DNA from: Streptomyces sp. NBC_00094
Lineage (GTDB): Bacteria; Actinomycetota; Actinomycetes; Streptomycetales; Streptomycetaceae
Assembly: GCF_026343125.1 (NCBI RefSeq)
Contig: NZ_JAPEMB010000001.1
Span: 1,860,001-1,924,000, forward strand
Reading direction: 5' to 3'
Length of the DNA: 64,000 nucleotides
In this document: piece after piece, positions 52,954 to 63,435 of the stretch
How positions within the stretch are numbered: the stretch's first letter is position 1
How the letters are laid out: each line of letters starts with the position of its first letter
The notes under the pieces: generated by a model
Told to the model about the DNA's origin: nothing
The model's database searches: none
What the model saw: only the letters and a program-made list of their open reading frames with translations
Made by a program: the position numbers and the translations under genes

Positions 52954-53969
52954 GGGCCGATCCTTCCATGCATCCGAAAAATACGGTCGTACGCGGCGGC
53001 CAACAGCTCCGGGTCATGCTTCGCGGAGCCGTCGGGCCCGGCCACCGGCGCCAGCTCGACCGCGGCACCGAGCCGCTTGGCGGCATCGGCGAGGGACTCG
53101 CGATCGGGCACGGCAGCCTCGTCGGCGAGCACCACGTCCAGGGCGAGTTTAGGGGCGTGTCGTCCCAAAACCTCCAAATGACGCTGCGGAGAGAAGCCCT
53201 CTGTTTCTCCGGGTTGCGGCGCCAGGTTCAGCGAGAGCACCTTCCGGGCCTTCGTCTCGGCGAGGGCGTCGAGGAGTTCGGGGACGAGAAGGTGCGGAAT
53301 CACCGAGGAGAACCAGGAGCCGGGACCCAGGACGACCCAGTCCGCGTCGAGCACCGCGGCGACGGCCTCGGGCACGGCCGGCGGGTCGTGCGGCACGAGG
53401 TGCACCGACTGCACCTCACCCGGGGTGAGCGCCACCGTCGCCTGACCGCACACGGTGTCCACGTCGTCCGGGCGCTCCGGGTCATGCCCCTTGACCAGGG
53501 CCTGGAGCTCCAGCGGTACGGCGGACATGGGCAGCACCCGGCCCTGGGCGCCGAGCAGCCTGCCCACCAGGTCCAGGGCCTGCACGGGGTCGCCGAGCTG
53601 CTCCCAGAGGGCGACGATCAGCAGGTTGCCGACGGCGTGGCCGTGCATCTCCCCCTTGGACTGGAAGCGGTGCTGGATCACCCGGGCCCAGGTCTGGCCC
53701 CAGTCGTCGTCCCCGCAGAGCGCGGCGAGCGCCTTGCGCAGGTCACCGGGGGGCAGCACGCCGAGCTCCTCCCGGAGCCGGCCGCTGGATCCCCCGTCGT
53801 CGGCGACGGTGACGACGGCGGTGAGGTCGCCGGTGATCCGGCGGAGGGCCGCCAGGGAGGCCGACAGGCCCATACCGCCGCCCAGCGCGACGACCTTCGG
53901 CTGGGTGCCCCGCCTGCGGAGCGTGCGCCGCACCGACAGGGTGGAGGCGCGACGACGGTACGGCTTCAC
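52944..53969 (-). CDS. yvcK: YvcK/CofD-like protein
   Basis: A 341-residue CofD-superfamily protein; relatives bind UDP-sugars and influence gluconeogenic growth and cell-wall synthesis. Motifs: [55 protein letters not shown] and [13 protein letters not shown], and a C-terminal [15 protein letters not shown] 53969 overlaps the rapZ stop (GTGA). The basic N-terminus [22 protein letters not shown] precedes the domain. Confidence 0.93.
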   Translation of the reverse strand: MKPYRRRASTLSVRRTLRRRGTQPKVVALGGGMGLSASLAALRRITGDLTAVVTVADDGGSSGRLREELGVLPPGDLRKALAALCGDDDWGQTWARVIQHRFQSKGEMHGHAVGNLLIVALWEQLGDPVQALDLVGRLLGAQGRVLPMSAVPLELQALVKGHDPERPDDVDTVCGQATVALTPGEVQSVHLVPHDPPAVPEAVAAVLDADWVVLGPGSWFSSVIPHLLVPELLDALAETKARKVLSLNLAPQPGETEGFSPQRHLEVLGRHAPKLALDVVLADEAAVPDRESLADAAKRLGAAVELAPVAGPDGSAKHDPELLAAAYDRIFRMHGRIGPWR

Positions 53970-54982
53970 TCGCGCCCCATGTCCCGGTGCACGACGACGG
54001 TCTCGACCCCTTCGGCGGCGATGCGGGCGGCGAGCCGCTCGGCGGTGGCGACCGAACGGTGCTTGCCGCCGGTGCAGCCCACGGCGATGGTCACGTACCG
54101 CTTGCCCTCGCGGCGGTAGCCCGCGGCGATCAGCTGGAGCAGCTCCGTGTAGCGGTCCAGGAACTCCTTGGCGCCCGGCTGGTTGTAGACGTAGTTCGAC
54201 ACCTCCTCGTTGAGGCCGGTGAAGGGGCGCAGCTCGGGGACCCAGTGCGGGTTCGGCAGGAAGCGCATGTCGACGACGAGGTCGGCGTCGACGGGCAGGC
54301 CGTACTTGAAGCCGAAGGACATGACGGTGGCCCGGAGCTCGGGCTCCTCGTCGCCGGCGAACTGGGCGTCCATCTTGGCGCGCAGCTCGTGCACGTTGAG
54401 GCTGGAGGTGTCGATGACGAGGTCGGCGTCGCCGCGCAGCTCGCGCAGGAGGTCGCGCTCGGCGGCGATGCCGTCGGTGATCCGGCCGTCGCCCTGGAGG
54501 GGGTGCGGTCTGCGGACCGACTCGAAGCGCCGGACGAGGGCGTCGTCGGACGACTCCAGGAAGACGATCCGGCGGGTGACCTGCTTGGAGTCCAGGTCGG
54601 CGAGGGACTCCCTGAGGTTGTCGAAGAACTGCCGGCCGCGGACGTCGACGACGACGGCGATCCGGGCGACGTTCCCCTGGGAGCGGGCGCCGAGCTCCAC
54701 CATGGTCGGGATCAGCGCGGGCGGCAGGTTGTCCACGACGAACCAGCCGAGGTCCTCCAGACACTTGGCCGCGGTGGACCGGCCGGCTCCTGACATGCCG
54801 GAGATGATCACCAGCTCGGGAATGGCCGCCTCGGCGCCGTTGTCGCCGGGGGTCTCCTTCGTGCCCGTACTCACGTGTCCTGCTCCGTCTCGGTCGTGCT
54901 CGTCGTGCTGGTCGCTCTGGTCCTGCTGGTCCTGCTGGTCGCTCTCGTCACGCTGGTCGTCGTGCTGCTCGTGCGCGGTCAT
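53966..54982 (-). CDS. rapZ: RapZ-family nucleotide-binding protein
   Basis: A 338-residue RapZ/YvcJ P-loop protein. The P-loop is [12 protein letters not shown] (Arg for the usual Lys, as common in actinobacteria). [33 protein letters not shown] and [13 protein letters not shown] are diagnostic. The first 50 residues are an Asp/Gln/His-rich disordered tail ([16 protein letters not shown]) not needed by the fold; a GTG at its end could be the real start. The ATG overlaps uvrC (ATGA). Confidence 0.93.
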   Translation of the reverse strand: MTAHEQHDDQRDESDQQDQQDQSDQHDEHDRDGAGHVSTGTKETPGDNGAEAAIPELVIISGMSGAGRSTAAKCLEDLGWFVVDNLPPALIPTMVELGARSQGNVARIAVVVDVRGRQFFDNLRESLADLDSKQVTRRIVFLESSDDALVRRFESVRRPHPLQGDGRITDGIAAERDLLRELRGDADLVIDTSSLNVHELRAKMDAQFAGDEEPELRATVMSFGFKYGLPVDADLVVDMRFLPNPHWVPELRPFTGLNEEVSNYVYNQPGAKEFLDRYTELLQLIAAGYRREGKRYVTIAVGCTGGKHRSVATAERLAARIAAEGVETVVVHRDMGRE

Positions 54983-56976
54983 GCCGTGCCGCCCCCGTCG
55001 TCTTCCATGATCTCTCCTGTCGCCGTGTTCACGGCGGGTGCGGCCGGGGCCGCCTGGGCGAGGGCCACGACGACCGCCTCCGCGGTCTTCCGGCCCATGC
55101 CGGGGACCTCGCAGATCTGCTCGATTGTCGCCTGTCGAAGCCGTTTCACCGAGCCGAAATGCTTGATCAACGACTGTTTCCGGGTGTCGCCCAGGCCCGG
55201 GACCGCGTCCAAGGGGCTGGTCCGGATGCGTTTCGTCCGCTTGGAGCGCTGGTAGCGGATCGCGAAGTCGTGAGCCGTGTCACGTACCCGCTGGAGAAGA
55301 TAGAGGCCCTCGCTGGAGCGGGGCAGCACCACCGGGTCGTCGTCGCCGGGGAGCCAGACCTCCTCCAGGCGCTTGGCGAGTCCGCAGACCGCGATGTCGT
55401 CGATGCCGAGCTCGTCGAGCGCGCGCCGGGCGGCGGCGACCTGCGGCTGCCCGCCGTCGACCACGACGAGCTGGGGCGGGTACGCGAAGCGCCTGGGCCG
55501 CCCGTCGTCCTCGGCGAGGACCCCCGCGAGGACCTCGCCCTCGGGCTCCGTCCCGTCCGGCCACTCGCCGGTCTTCTCCTTCTCGGCGAGGTAGCGCTTG
55601 AACCGCCGGCTGATCACCTCGTGCATCGAGCGGACGTCGTCCTGGCCCTCGAAGCCCTTGATCTGGAAGCGGCGGTACTCGCTCTTCCTGGGCAGCCCGT
55701 CCTCGAAGACGACCATCGAGGCCACGACGTCCTCGCCCTGGAGGTGCGAGATGTCGAAGCACTCGATCCGCAGCGGCGCCGAGTCCAGGTCCAGGGCCTC
55801 GGCGATCTCCTCCAGGGCCCGGGAGCGGGTGGTCAGGTCGCTGGCGCGCTTGGTCTTGTGCAGGACGAGTGCCTGCTGCGCGTTGCGCGCGACCGTCTCC
55901 ATCAGGTCCTTCTTGTCGCCGCGCTGCGGGATCCGCAGCGAGACGTTGGACCCGCGCCGGCCGGCGAGCCACGCGGTGACGGCCTCGGCGTCCTCCGGCA
56001 GCGCCGGGACCAGGACCTCCTTGGGGACGGTGTCGCCGCTCTCCTCCCCGTACAGCTGCTGGATCGCGTGCTCGACGAGCCCGGCCGTGTCGACGGCCTC
56101 GACCTTGTCGGTGACCCAGCCGCGCTGGCCGCGCACGCGCCCGCCGCGCACGTGGAAGATCTGGACGGCCGCCTCCAGCTCGTCCTCGGCGAGGGCGATC
56201 AGGTCGGCGTCGGTGGCGTCGGCCAGGACGACCGCGCTCTTCTCCATCGCCCGGCGCAGGGCCTCTATGTCGTCACGGAGCCGGGCGGCCTTCTCGTACT
56301 CCATGTCCTCGGCCGCCAGCATCATCTGCTTCTCCAGGCGGCGGATGTACGTGCCGGTGCGGCCGGCCATGAAGTCGCAGAACTCCTCGGCCAGTTCGCG
56401 GTGCTCCTCGGGCGTGACCCGGGCGACGCAGGGCGCCGAGCACTTGCCGATGTAGCCGAGGAGACAGGGGCGGCCCGCCGAGGCCGCGTTCCGGAAGACG
56501 CCGGCCGAGCACGTGCGCACGGGGAAGACCCGCAGCATCAGGTCGACGGTCTCGCGGATCGCCCACGCGTGCGCGTACGGCCCGAAGTAGCGCACGCCCT
56601 TCTTCTTGTGGCCCCGCAGGACCTGGACGCGCGGGAACTCCTCGTTCAGCGTGACCGCGAGGTACGGATAGCTCTTGTCGTCCCGGTACTTGACGTTGAA
56701 CCGGGGGTCGTACTCCTTGATCCAGGAGTACTCCAGCTGGAGCGCCTCGACCTCGGTCGAGACGACCGTCCACTCCACGGAGGCGGCGGTGGTCACCATC
56801 GTGGCCGTGCGCGGGTGCAGACTCACGAGCGGCTGGAAGTAGTTGGCCAGCCGCTGCCGCAGGGATTTCGCCTTCCCCACGTAGATCACCCGACGGTGCT
56901 CGTCGCGGAATTTGTAGACCCCCGGCGAGTCGGGGATCTGCCCCGGCTTGGGGCGGTAGCTGGAGGGGTCTGCCAT
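54979..56976 (-). CDS. uvrC: Excinuclease ABC subunit C
   Basis: A 665-residue repair nuclease making both incisions around bulky lesions. It has the GIY-YIG domain (12-95: [27 protein letters not shown]), the UVR motif ([18 protein letters not shown]), the RNase H-like core ([30 protein letters not shown]) and the C-terminal helix-hairpin-helix pair ([38 protein letters not shown]). ATG 56976 starts the conserved domain; the upstream frame is Arg/Gly-rich shadow. Confidence 0.96.
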   Translation of the reverse strand: MADPSSYRPKPGQIPDSPGVYKFRDEHRRVIYVGKAKSLRQRLANYFQPLVSLHPRTATMVTTAASVEWTVVSTEVEALQLEYSWIKEYDPRFNVKYRDDKSYPYLAVTLNEEFPRVQVLRGHKKKGVRYFGPYAHAWAIRETVDLMLRVFPVRTCSAGVFRNAASAGRPCLLGYIGKCSAPCVARVTPEEHRELAEEFCDFMAGRTGTYIRRLEKQMMLAAEDMEYEKAARLRDDIEALRRAMEKSAVVLADATDADLIALAEDELEAAVQIFHVRGGRVRGQRGWVTDKVEAVDTAGLVEHAIQQLYGEESGDTVPKEVLVPALPEDAEAVTAWLAGRRGSNVSLRIPQRGDKKDLMETVARNAQQALVLHKTKRASDLTTRSRALEEIAEALDLDSAPLRIECFDISHLQGEDVVASMVVFEDGLPRKSEYRRFQIKGFEGQDDVRSMHEVISRRFKRYLAEKEKTGEWPDGTEPEGEVLAGVLAEDDGRPRRFAYPPQLVVVDGGQPQVAAARRALDELGIDDIAVCGLAKRLEEVWLPGDDDPVVLPRSSEGLYLLQRVRDTAHDFAIRYQRSKRTKRIRTSPLDAVPGLGDTRKQSLIKHFGSVKRLRQATIEQICEVPGMGRKTAEAVVVALAQAAPAAPAVNTATGEIMEDDGGGTA

Positions 56977-57110
56977 GGTCCCCACCCTACTGGCGGGGAC
57001 CGACACTCCGGTCTCGCGCACGCGTCGGCGAAGCGAGGCGTGGACGGCCCCGGCCCCGCCATCCCGTCGCGGGTGGCGGGGCGGGGTGGTCCGGCCGGCG
57101 GCGGCCGGGC

Positions 57111-57902
57111 TCAGCCCTCCCGGGCGACGCGGCGCCGACGTATCGCCGCCGTGGCCGCGAGGGCGAGGGCCAGGACCGCGCCGGCGCCCGCCGCGGTGGA
57201 CGCCACGGTGACGGCGGGCTCCTCGTGAGGCGCGGGCGCCGGTGCGGAGGCCTGCGGGGCGTAGCCGCCGGCCGCGCCCTTCTTCGCGTACGCGGAGCCG
57301 GGGAGCTTGTCCCCGTACGCCTTCGCGACCCGCTCCCGGTACCCGGCCAGGCTCGTCCCGTTCTTCCCGACGGCCCGCACCGCGTCCTCGTCCAGCGGCA
57401 GCACCTTCGTGCCCTTCTGGACGTACCAGGCGTCGATCTGCGGCTCCCGGAAGACGAGGCCGCCGGGCAGCACGCGTCCGCCCTGCTCGGCGTACCGGAT
57501 CTCGTCGTCGCCGGTGGCGATGTTCACCACCTGCCAGCCGCCCGGCTGCTTCACCGTCCACAGCGAGGCCTTCTGACCGTCCGAGGCCACGGCCCGGCTC
57601 GCCCGGAACTCGACGCGGGCGACCGGCGCCCCCGCCTTCCCGGCGACGAAGTCCGGGGAGAGGATCCGTACCGGCACGGACCCGCCCTCGACGCGCGGGG
57701 CGGCCGCCGAGCGGGCGAGCGCCCCGTCGCGGGCGAAGAACCGGGACAGGGTGTCCAGGGTCTGCGGTGCGGAGGCAGCCTGTTCGGGGGTCGGCGCGGG
57801 CGGCAGGCCCTCCGCGGCGGCGGCCGGGAGCGCCCCGAGGGCGACGAGGGCGGCGGTGGTCAGGAGACCGGCGCCGATGGCACGTCCGTTCATCGTCGTC
57901 AC
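57111..57902 (-). CDS. Exported, C-terminally membrane-anchored protein of unknown function
   Basis: A 263-residue protein with a signal peptide (about 1-30, ALPAAAA), a globular domain (about 40-195: [58 protein letters not shown]) and a [11 protein letters not shown] linker. It ends in a hydrophobic helix with an RRRR stop-transfer tail (about 228-263). No LPXTG-like sorting motif is present. GTG 57902 overlaps the stop of the upstream cysteine-peptidase gene (GTGA), so the pair is translationally coupled and may interact outside the membrane. ATG 57893 is the alternative start. Confidence 0.78.
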   Translation of the reverse strand: MTTMNGRAIGAGLLTTAALVALGALPAAAAEGLPPAPTPEQAASAPQTLDTLSRFFARDGALARSAAAPRVEGGSVPVRILSPDFVAGKAGAPVARVEFRASRAVASDGQKASLWTVKQPGGWQVVNIATGDDEIRYAEQGGRVLPGGLVFREPQIDAWYVQKGTKVLPLDEDAVRAVGKNGTSLAGYRERVAKAYGDKLPGSAYAKKGAAGGYAPQASAPAPAPHEEPAVTVASTAAGAGAVLALALAATAAIRRRRVAREG

Positions 57903-58486
57903 GCCCCGATCCGGTAGAGCGAGTGGGTCCAGGAGAAGGAGTTGTTGTTGACGTACCAGGCGTGCGAGGCCCAGTTGTAGCGGTCGCTTGAGGGCCAGGG
58001 GTCGCCCCAGTAGACCCAGCTGCCGGCGTCGTCGTAGCCGTAGATCACGTGCATGTGGCCGCCGCCGCTCGACCACTGGATCCGGGTCTCGATCGGCCGG
58101 TCGGCGTTGACCTCGGTCTGGACGGTCGAGTAGCGCAGCCAGCCGTTGACGTACGAGCCGGGGCTGATGCCGGCCCAGCTCAGTCCGGTCTGGACGTTGC
58201 CGAGCGTGGCCTGGTTGTTGGGGCAGTCGTAGCCCTGCTGGCGGTTGAAGGCGGCGTTGCAGAACTGGTTCTGGCTGTAGTTGCGTCCGAACCAGGTCGC
58301 GATGGTGTTGCCGCCCGCGGCCCAGCACCAGTTGGTCTTCTGCTGTGCCTGCATGGTGATGTCGAGCTGCTTGTAGCCGAGGGTGGAGACGTCCTCACCG
58401 GCCGGCGCGGCGGACGCCGACGTGGTGGGGACGAGGAAGAGGGCGGCTGCGGCGAGTGCCGCGAGGGACAGTCTTCTGCTGAGCAT
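57899..58486 (-). CDS. Secreted papain-like cysteine peptidase (C39/C70-like)
   Basis: A 195-residue protein with a Sec signal peptide (1-27, ASA-AP) and a compact papain-like domain. The nucleophile is Cys54 in [13 protein letters not shown], the base His144 or His146 in [13 protein letters not shown], and the third residue Asp162 in YWGDPWP. Two further cysteines (76, 88) may form a disulfide. This resembles the AvrRpt2-like C70 and C39 peptidases; the substrate is unknown. GGGAGGAA precedes the ATG. Confidence 0.82.
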   Translation of the reverse strand: MLSRRLSLAALAAAALFLVPTTSASAAPAGEDVSTLGYKQLDITMQAQQKTNWCWAAGGNTIATWFGRNYSQNQFCNAAFNRQQGYDCPNNQATLGNVQTGLSWAGISPGSYVNGWLRYSTVQTEVNADRPIETRIQWSSGGGHMHVIYGYDDAGSWVYWGDPWPSSDRYNWASHAWYVNNNSFSWTHSLYRIGA

Positions 58487-58606
58487 CGCGTTCCTCCCAT
58501 GAAGGGGGGTGTGGGGATGTGGGGAGTGGAGGAGCGCGTCCGGACGCTGGTCAGGAGCATCTGCCGTTGTCGGGAGCGGGTCAACACGCTTCAATGCGGG
58601 GTGACA

Positions 58607-58711
58607 TCGGACTGTGAACGGTGTGACCCGGGTGTGAACGGACGCCCTGGGCCCACCTGCCCGCCCACCGCTCGCGGCGCGACGGTCCGCTCCCCCGTCG
58701 TGAACGTTCAC
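58607..58711. promoter_or_regulatory. Repeated TGTGAACGG motifs and GTGAACGTTCAC palindrome
   Basis: TGTGAACGG occurs at 58613 and 58633 (20 bp apart) and GTGAACGTTCAC, a perfect 12-bp palindrome with the same core, at 58700-58711, 12 bp before the HTH gene start. Read on the minus strand the first two give GTTCACACCCG-GGTCACACCG-TTCACAG, also PHO-box-like. These lie in the 237-bp divergent gap between the peptidase and HTH genes. Confidence 0.5.
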
Positions 58712-58723
58712 TGAGGAGTCCTC

Positions 58724-59653
58724 GTGAGCCACACCGAGGCCGATCTGGTGCAGCTGCTGCACACCGGCCCCTTCCATCTGGCGCTGCGCACCGCGCTCGC
58801 CGTGCGAGGACTGCCTCTCCAGCGGGTCCAGCACCATCTCGCGCACCGGGGCATCAGGGTCGGGGTGACGAGTCTGAGCTACTGGCAGCAGGGTGCCCGC
58901 CGCCCGCAGCGGCCGGAGTCCCTGAAGGCCGTGCGCGCCCTGGAGGAGGTGCTCCAGCTGCCCGGGAACTCGCTCCTCCGGCTCCTGTCGGAGGACGCGG
59001 CGGGCCGGGCCGACGTGGAGCGGCCGGCGGGCCGTTCGTACCGCTCACTGGTGGAGGCGTCCGGCTCCGTCGAGGAGCTGCTCGCGGAGCTGGAGTCCCC
59101 GGCGGACGGCGGGCTGCACACGGTGGGGCACCACGAGCGGGTACGGATCGGGGCGGGGCGGGAGCTGGTGGGGCGCGAGTCGCAGCACGTCGTGCGGGCG
59201 CACCGGGACGGCGTCGACCGCTATCTGGCCATCCACCACGGGGATCCGGGTTGCGACCCGTCCCTGGTGGCGGTGCGGGCCGTGGAGAACTGCCGTACCG
59301 GACGGATCCGGTGGCACGCCGGGACGGGGGTGATGGTCGCGGAGCTGCTCTTCGACGCGCGGCTGCGGGCCGGGGACACGCATCTGTTCTCGTACGGGTT
59401 CGAGGACGGCACGGCGGGTCCGAGCGGGGAGTACGTCCGCGGGTTCAGCTTCGCCGGCGGGCAGTACGTGCTCCAGGTGCACTTCGACGAGGCGGCGCTT
59501 CCGGTGCGGTGCCGGCGGTTCGCCCAGACCTCGGCGGGTGCGCCGCGCGGGGGCCGTGCGGAGCTGACCCTGAGCGGCCGGCACCGCACGGTGCACCTCG
59601 TGGAGCAGGGGGTGCGCCCGGGGATCCTGGGGATCGACTGGGACTGGTCGTGA
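58724..59653 (+). CDS. HTH-containing protein with unassigned C-terminal domain
   Basis: A 309-residue protein. Residues 15-85 resemble an XRE-like HTH (FHLALRTALAVRGLPLQRVQHHLAHRGIRVGVTSLSYWQQGARRPQRPESLKAVRALEEVL). The rest (about 120-309) is beta-rich and soluble: HTVGHHERVRIGAGRELVGRESQHVVRA, HPGCDPSLVAVRAVENC-like and FSYGFEDG segments, ending GILGIDWDWS. It may regulate the divergent peptidase pair through the GTGAACG motifs. GTG 58724 has GAGGAG upstream. I do not recognise the C-terminal domain. Confidence 0.78.
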   Translation: MSHTEADLVQLLHTGPFHLALRTALAVRGLPLQRVQHHLAHRGIRVGVTSLSYWQQGARRPQRPESLKAVRALEEVLQLPGNSLLRLLSEDAAGRADVERPAGRSYRSLVEASGSVEELLAELESPADGGLHTVGHHERVRIGAGRELVGRESQHVVRAHRDGVDRYLAIHHGDPGCDPSLVAVRAVENCRTGRIRWHAGTGVMVAELLFDARLRAGDTHLFSYGFEDGTAGPSGEYVRGFSFAGGQYVLQVHFDEAALPVRCRRFAQTSAGAPRGGRAELTLSGRHRTVHLVEQGVRPGILGIDWDWS

Positions 59654-59673
59654 GGGTGGACGCCGGCGTCCAG

Positions 59674-59690
59674 GGCCTGTCGATCAGGCC
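59674..59690 (-). terminator. Stem-loop at the Rieske lipoprotein stop
   Basis: GGCCTG (59674-59679) pairs with CAGGCC (59685-59690) around TCGAT; part of CAGGGCCTGTC, another copy of the element at 20228 and 30009. It contains the stop codon of the Rieske gene. Confidence 0.5.
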
Positions 59691-60109
59691 TCGGGGCCGG
59701 CCACCAGCTTGCCGTTCTCGACGCGGACCGGGACCTCGGGGAGCGGGACGGTGGCCGGGCCCTTGAGCGCCTTGCCGGTCGTCACGTCGAAGCGGCTGCC
59801 GTGGCAGGGGCAGTTGCCCTCGTTGTCCTCGATCTTGTCGAGGACGCAGCCGGCGTGGGTGCACTGGGCGCTGAACGCCTTGTACTGGCCCTTGGCGGGG
59901 CAGCTCACCAGGACCCGCTGCTCGCGGTAGAGCTTGGCGCCGCCGACGGGGACCTCGTCCGGGGCGCCGAGGGTGACCGGGGCGGTCGGGGTCGGGACCT
60001 GGGCGTGGCCGAGCTTGGACTCGGTGGAGCAGGCGGCGACTCCCAGCCCGGCGGCGCCGGCGAGGGCGGCACCCTTCAGTACGGTGCGGCGGCTGGACTG
60101 GCCGGACAT
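59684..60109 (-). CDS. Tat-exported Rieske [2Fe-2S] lipoprotein
   Basis: A 141-residue protein with a twin-arginine signal (SSRRTVLKGAALAGAAG) ending in the lipobox GVAAC, so it should be lipid-anchored outside. The Rieske domain has QCTHAGCVLDK and NCPCHGSRFD cluster ligands. Single-domain Rieske lipoproteins of this type are widespread in streptomycetes; the electron partner is unknown. ATG 60109 begins the Tat signal. Confidence 0.9.
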   Translation of the reverse strand: MSGQSSRRTVLKGAALAGAAGLGVAACSTESKLGHAQVPTPTAPVTLGAPDEVPVGGAKLYREQRVLVSCPAKGQYKAFSAQCTHAGCVLDKIEDNEGNCPCHGSRFDVTTGKALKGPATVPLPEVPVRVENGKLVAGPEA

Positions 60110-60191
60110 GAGCGCTCCACGGTGGGATCGGGGCAAGGCGTGACCGAACCGACGATACCGGCGGCGCTCCGCGGGCCGTCGCCCGGGCCTG

Positions 60192-60231
60192 GGCGTGAGG
60201 CGGGACCCCTGGTGGGGTCCCGCCTCACGCC
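60192..60231 (-). terminator. Terminator of uvrA
   Basis: Perfect 18-bp arms (60192-60209 and 60214-60231; GGCGTGAGGCGGGACCCC and complement) with loop TGGT, the longest stem in the window, 33 bp past the stop. Confidence 0.88.
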
Positions 60232-60235
60232 AATG

Positions 60236-60274
60236 CTCAGGCCTTGGAGCTCAGGCCTTGGGCCTCAGGCCTTG
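60236..60274. repeat. Three 14-bp tandem repeats carrying the uvrA stop codon
   Basis: CTCAGGCCTTG occurs at 60236, 60250 and 60264. On the coding strand each is CAAGGCCTGAG, the last Lys-Ala-stop of uvrA, so two extra copies of the stop region follow the true one, each in a different frame because the period is 14. Confidence 0.85.
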
Positions 60275-63200
60275 CGGGCCCGGCTCGTCGCCTTCTTGGC
60301 GGTGGCCTTGGTGACCGCCGCCTTCGTGGCCGTCTTCTTCGCCGGGGTGGCGGCCTTCTTGGCGGGAGCCTTCTTCGCCGCCGCCTTCTTCGCCCCGCGG
60401 GCCGCCGGGACGCTCCCGGCGGCGTCGCTGATCCGGTCCGCTCCGAGGACCTCGCGGAGGAACTTGCCGGTGTGGCTGGCCGGGACGGAGGCGACCTCCT
60501 CGGGCGTGCCCTCGGCGACGACGAGACCGCCGCCGCTGCCGCCTTCGGGGCCCATGTCGATGAGCCAGTCGGCGGTCTTGATGACATCGAGGTTGTGCTC
60601 GATGACGATCACCGAGTTGCCCTTGTCGACCAGACCGGAGAGGACCTTGATCAGCTTCGAGATGTCCTCGAAGTGCAGACCGGTGGTCGGCTCGTCCAGG
60701 ACGTAGACCGTCCGGCCCGTGGAGCGCTTCTGGAGCTCGGAGGCGAGCTTCACGCGCTGGGCCTCGCCGCCCGAGAGGGTCGGCGCGGACTGCCCGAGGC
60801 GGACGTAGCCGAGGCCGACCTCGTTGAGCGTGCGGAGGTGGCGGGCGATGGTCGGGACGGCCTCGAAGAAGTCGAGGGCCTCCTCGATCGGCATGTCCAG
60901 GACCTCGGCGATGGACTTGCCCTTGTAGTGGACCTCCAGGGTCTCCCGGTTGTACCGGTCGCCGTGGCAGACCTCGCACGGGACGTAGACGTCCGGGAGG
61001 AAGTTCATCTCGATCTTGATCGTGCCGTCGCCGGAGCAGTTCTCGCAGCGACCGCCCTTCACGTTGAAGGAGAACCGGCCGGGCAGGTAGCCCCGGACCT
61101 TGGCCTCCATCGTCTCGGCGAAGAGTCTGCGGACGTGGTCGAAGACGCCGGTGTACGTCGCCGGGTTCGACCGCGGGGTGCGGCCGATCGGGGACTGGTC
61201 GACGTGCACGACCTTGTCGACGAGGTCGTCGCCGTCCACGCGCGTGTGACGCCCGGGCACCGACTTGGCGCCGTTCAGCTCGCGCGCCAGGTGGGTGTAG
61301 AGGATGTCGTTGACCAGGGTCGACTTGCCGGAGCCCGAGACGCCCGTGACGGCCGTGAGGACACCCAGCGGGAAGGAGACGTCGATGTCCCGCAGGTTGT
61401 TCTCGCGGGCACCGTGCACCGTGAGCCGGCGCCCGGGGTCCACGGGGCGGCGGATGTCCGGCGTGGGAATCGCCCGGCGGCCGGACAGGTACTGCCCGGT
61501 CATCGACTCCTCGTTGGCGAGGAGCTCCTTCAAGGGACCGGAGTGGACGACCTTGCCGCCGTGCTCACCGGCACCGGGGCCGATGTCGACGACCCAGTCC
61601 GCGACCTTGATGGTGTCCTCGTCGTGCTCGACGACGATGAGCGTGTTGCCCATGTCCCGGAGCCGGACCAGGGTCTCGATGAGCCGGTGGTTGTCGCGCT
61701 GGTGGAGGCCGATGGACGGCTCGTCGAGCACGTACAGCACGCCGACCAGGCCGGAGCCGATCTGGGTGGCGAGCCGGATGCGCTGGGCCTCGCCGCCGGA
61801 GAGCGTGCCGGCGGCCCGGTTGAGCGAGAGGTAGTCGAGGCCGACGTCGACGAGGAAGCGCAGTCGCTCGTTGACCTCCTTGAGGACCCGCTCGGCGATC
61901 TTCTTGTCGCGGTCGTTCAGCGTGAGCCGGGAGAGGAACTCGGCGCAGTCGCTGATGGACATCGCGGAGACCTCGGCGATGGACCGGTCCATGACCGTGA
62001 CCGCGAGGACGATCGGCTTGAGGCGGGTGCCCTCACAGGTGGGGCAGTGCACCTCGCGCATGTAGCCCTCGAAGCGCTCGCGGCTGGAGTCGCTCTCGGC
62101 CTCGCTGTGCCGCCGCTTGACGAAGGAGACGGCCCCCTCGAAGGCCGGGGTGGTGTACGCCCGCTCCCGCCCGTACCGGTTGCGGTAGCGGACCTCGACC
62201 TGGGTCTTGTGGCCGTACATCAGAGCCTTCTTGGCGCGCTGCGGCAGCCCCGCGTACGGGATGTCCGTGCGGAAGCCGAGGGCCTCGGCGAGGCCGCCGA
62301 TCAGCCGGCCGAAGTACTCCTTGGTGTGGCCGTGCGACCAGGGGTGGATCGCGCCCTCGTCGAGGGACTTGTCCTCGTCCGGGACGATCAGCTCGGCGTC
62401 GACCTCCATGCGCGTGCCGATGCCGGTGCAGTCCGGGCAGGCGCCGAAGGGCGAGTTGAAGGAGAAGGAGCGCGGCTCCAGCTCCTCGAAGGACAGGTCG
62501 TCGTACGGGCAGTAGAGGTGCTCCGAGTACATCCGCTCGCGCTCGGGGTCGTCCTCCGGGAGGTCGACGAAGTCGAGCACGACCATGCCGCCGGAGAGCC
62601 CGAGCGCGGTCTCGACGGAGTCGGTGAGGCGGCGCTTGGCGCCTTCCTTCACGGTGAGGCGGTCGACGACTACCTCGATCGTGTGCTTTTCCTGCTTCTT
62701 CAGCGTCGGCGGTTCGCTCAGCTGTACGGTCACGCCGTCGACCCGGGCGCGGCTGTAGCCCTTGGTCTGGAGGTCGGCGAAGAGGTCGACGAACTCGCCC
62801 TTCCGCTCGCGCACGAGCGGGGAGAGGACCTGGAAGCGGCTCCCCTCGGGGAGCTCCAGGACCTTGTCGACGATGGCCTGCGGCGACTGGCGGGAGATCG
62901 GCCGGCGGCACTCGGGACAGTGGGGCTTGCCGATGCGGGCGAAGAGCAGGCGGAGGTAGTCGTAGACCTCCGTGATGGTGCCGACCGTCGAGCGCGGGTT
63001 GCGCGAGGTCGACTTCTGGTCGATGGAGACGGCGGGCGACAGACCTTCGATGAAGTCGACGTCCGGCTTGTCCATCTGACCGAGGAACTGCCGTGCGTAG
63101 GAGGAGAGCGACTCGACGTACCGGCGCTGCCCCTCGGCGAAGATCGTGTCGAACGCGAGGGAGGACTTGCCCGATCCCGAGAGCCCGGTGAAGACGATGA

Positions 63201-63279
63201 GGGAGTCACGCGGGAGGTCGAGCGAGACGTTCTTGAGGTTGTGCTCGCGAGCGCCACGGACGATGAGACGGTCGGCCAC
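60265..63279 (-). CDS. uvrA: Excinuclease ABC subunit A
   Basis: A 1004-residue ABC ATPase damage sensor. There are two Walker A motifs ([31 protein letters not shown]), two signatures ([24 protein letters not shown]) and zinc fingers ([23 protein letters not shown]). The last 50 residues are a Lys/Ala-rich tail ([20 protein letters not shown]) unlike standard UvrA. GTG 63279 has GAAAGGTG upstream. TATAGG (63358-63363, minus) is a possible -10; no LexA box is evident. It lies 3.3 kb from uvrC. Confidence 0.96.
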   Translation of the reverse strand: MADRLIVRGAREHNLKNVSLDLPRDSLIVFTGLSGSGKSSLAFDTIFAEGQRRYVESLSSYARQFLGQMDKPDVDFIEGLSPAVSIDQKSTSRNPRSTVGTITEVYDYLRLLFARIGKPHCPECRRPISRQSPQAIVDKVLELPEGSRFQVLSPLVRERKGEFVDLFADLQTKGYSRARVDGVTVQLSEPPTLKKQEKHTIEVVVDRLTVKEGAKRRLTDSVETALGLSGGMVVLDFVDLPEDDPERERMYSEHLYCPYDDLSFEELEPRSFSFNSPFGACPDCTGIGTRMEVDAELIVPDEDKSLDEGAIHPWSHGHTKEYFGRLIGGLAEALGFRTDIPYAGLPQRAKKALMYGHKTQVEVRYRNRYGRERAYTTPAFEGAVSFVKRRHSEAESDSSRERFEGYMREVHCPTCEGTRLKPIVLAVTVMDRSIAEVSAMSISDCAEFLSRLTLNDRDKKIAERVLKEVNERLRFLVDVGLDYLSLNRAAGTLSGGEAQRIRLATQIGSGLVGVLYVLDEPSIGLHQRDNHRLIETLVRLRDMGNTLIVVEHDEDTIKVADWVVDIGPGAGEHGGKVVHSGPLKELLANEESMTGQYLSGRRAIPTPDIRRPVDPGRRLTVHGARENNLRDIDVSFPLGVLTAVTGVSGSGKSTLVNDILYTHLARELNGAKSVPGRHTRVDGDDLVDKVVHVDQSPIGRTPRSNPATYTGVFDHVRRLFAETMEAKVRGYLPGRFSFNVKGGRCENCSGDGTIKIEMNFLPDVYVPCEVCHGDRYNRETLEVHYKGKSIAEVLDMPIEEALDFFEAVPTIARHLRTLNEVGLGYVRLGQSAPTLSGGEAQRVKLASELQKRSTGRTVYVLDEPTTGLHFEDISKLIKVLSGLVDKGNSVIVIEHNLDVIKTADWLIDMGPEGGSGGGLVVAEGTPEEVASVPASHTGKFLREVLGADRISDAAGSVPAARGAKKAAAKKAPAKKAATPAKKTATKAAVTKATAKKATSRARKA

Positions 63280-63435
63280 GCCGGTCCGCACCTTTCTTGA
63301 GATTGCGGATGTGCCTGACACACCCAACAACCAAGGATGCCGGATGCTTCCGTCGAGCCTATAGCACGCACATTCGATTTCCGGTCTCCTGGAGACCGCT
63401 TCACCCGAACGGGTGGCGGCGCTAGGGTCGGCGCC

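Noticed and set aside
57111..57902. Sortase substrate
   Set aside because: The C-terminal helix and RRRR tail are there but no LPXTG or LAXTG motif precedes them.
63280..63435. LexA (SOS) box before uvrA
   Set aside because: No GAAC-N4-GTTC-like palindrome; CCCGAACGGGT lacks the second half.
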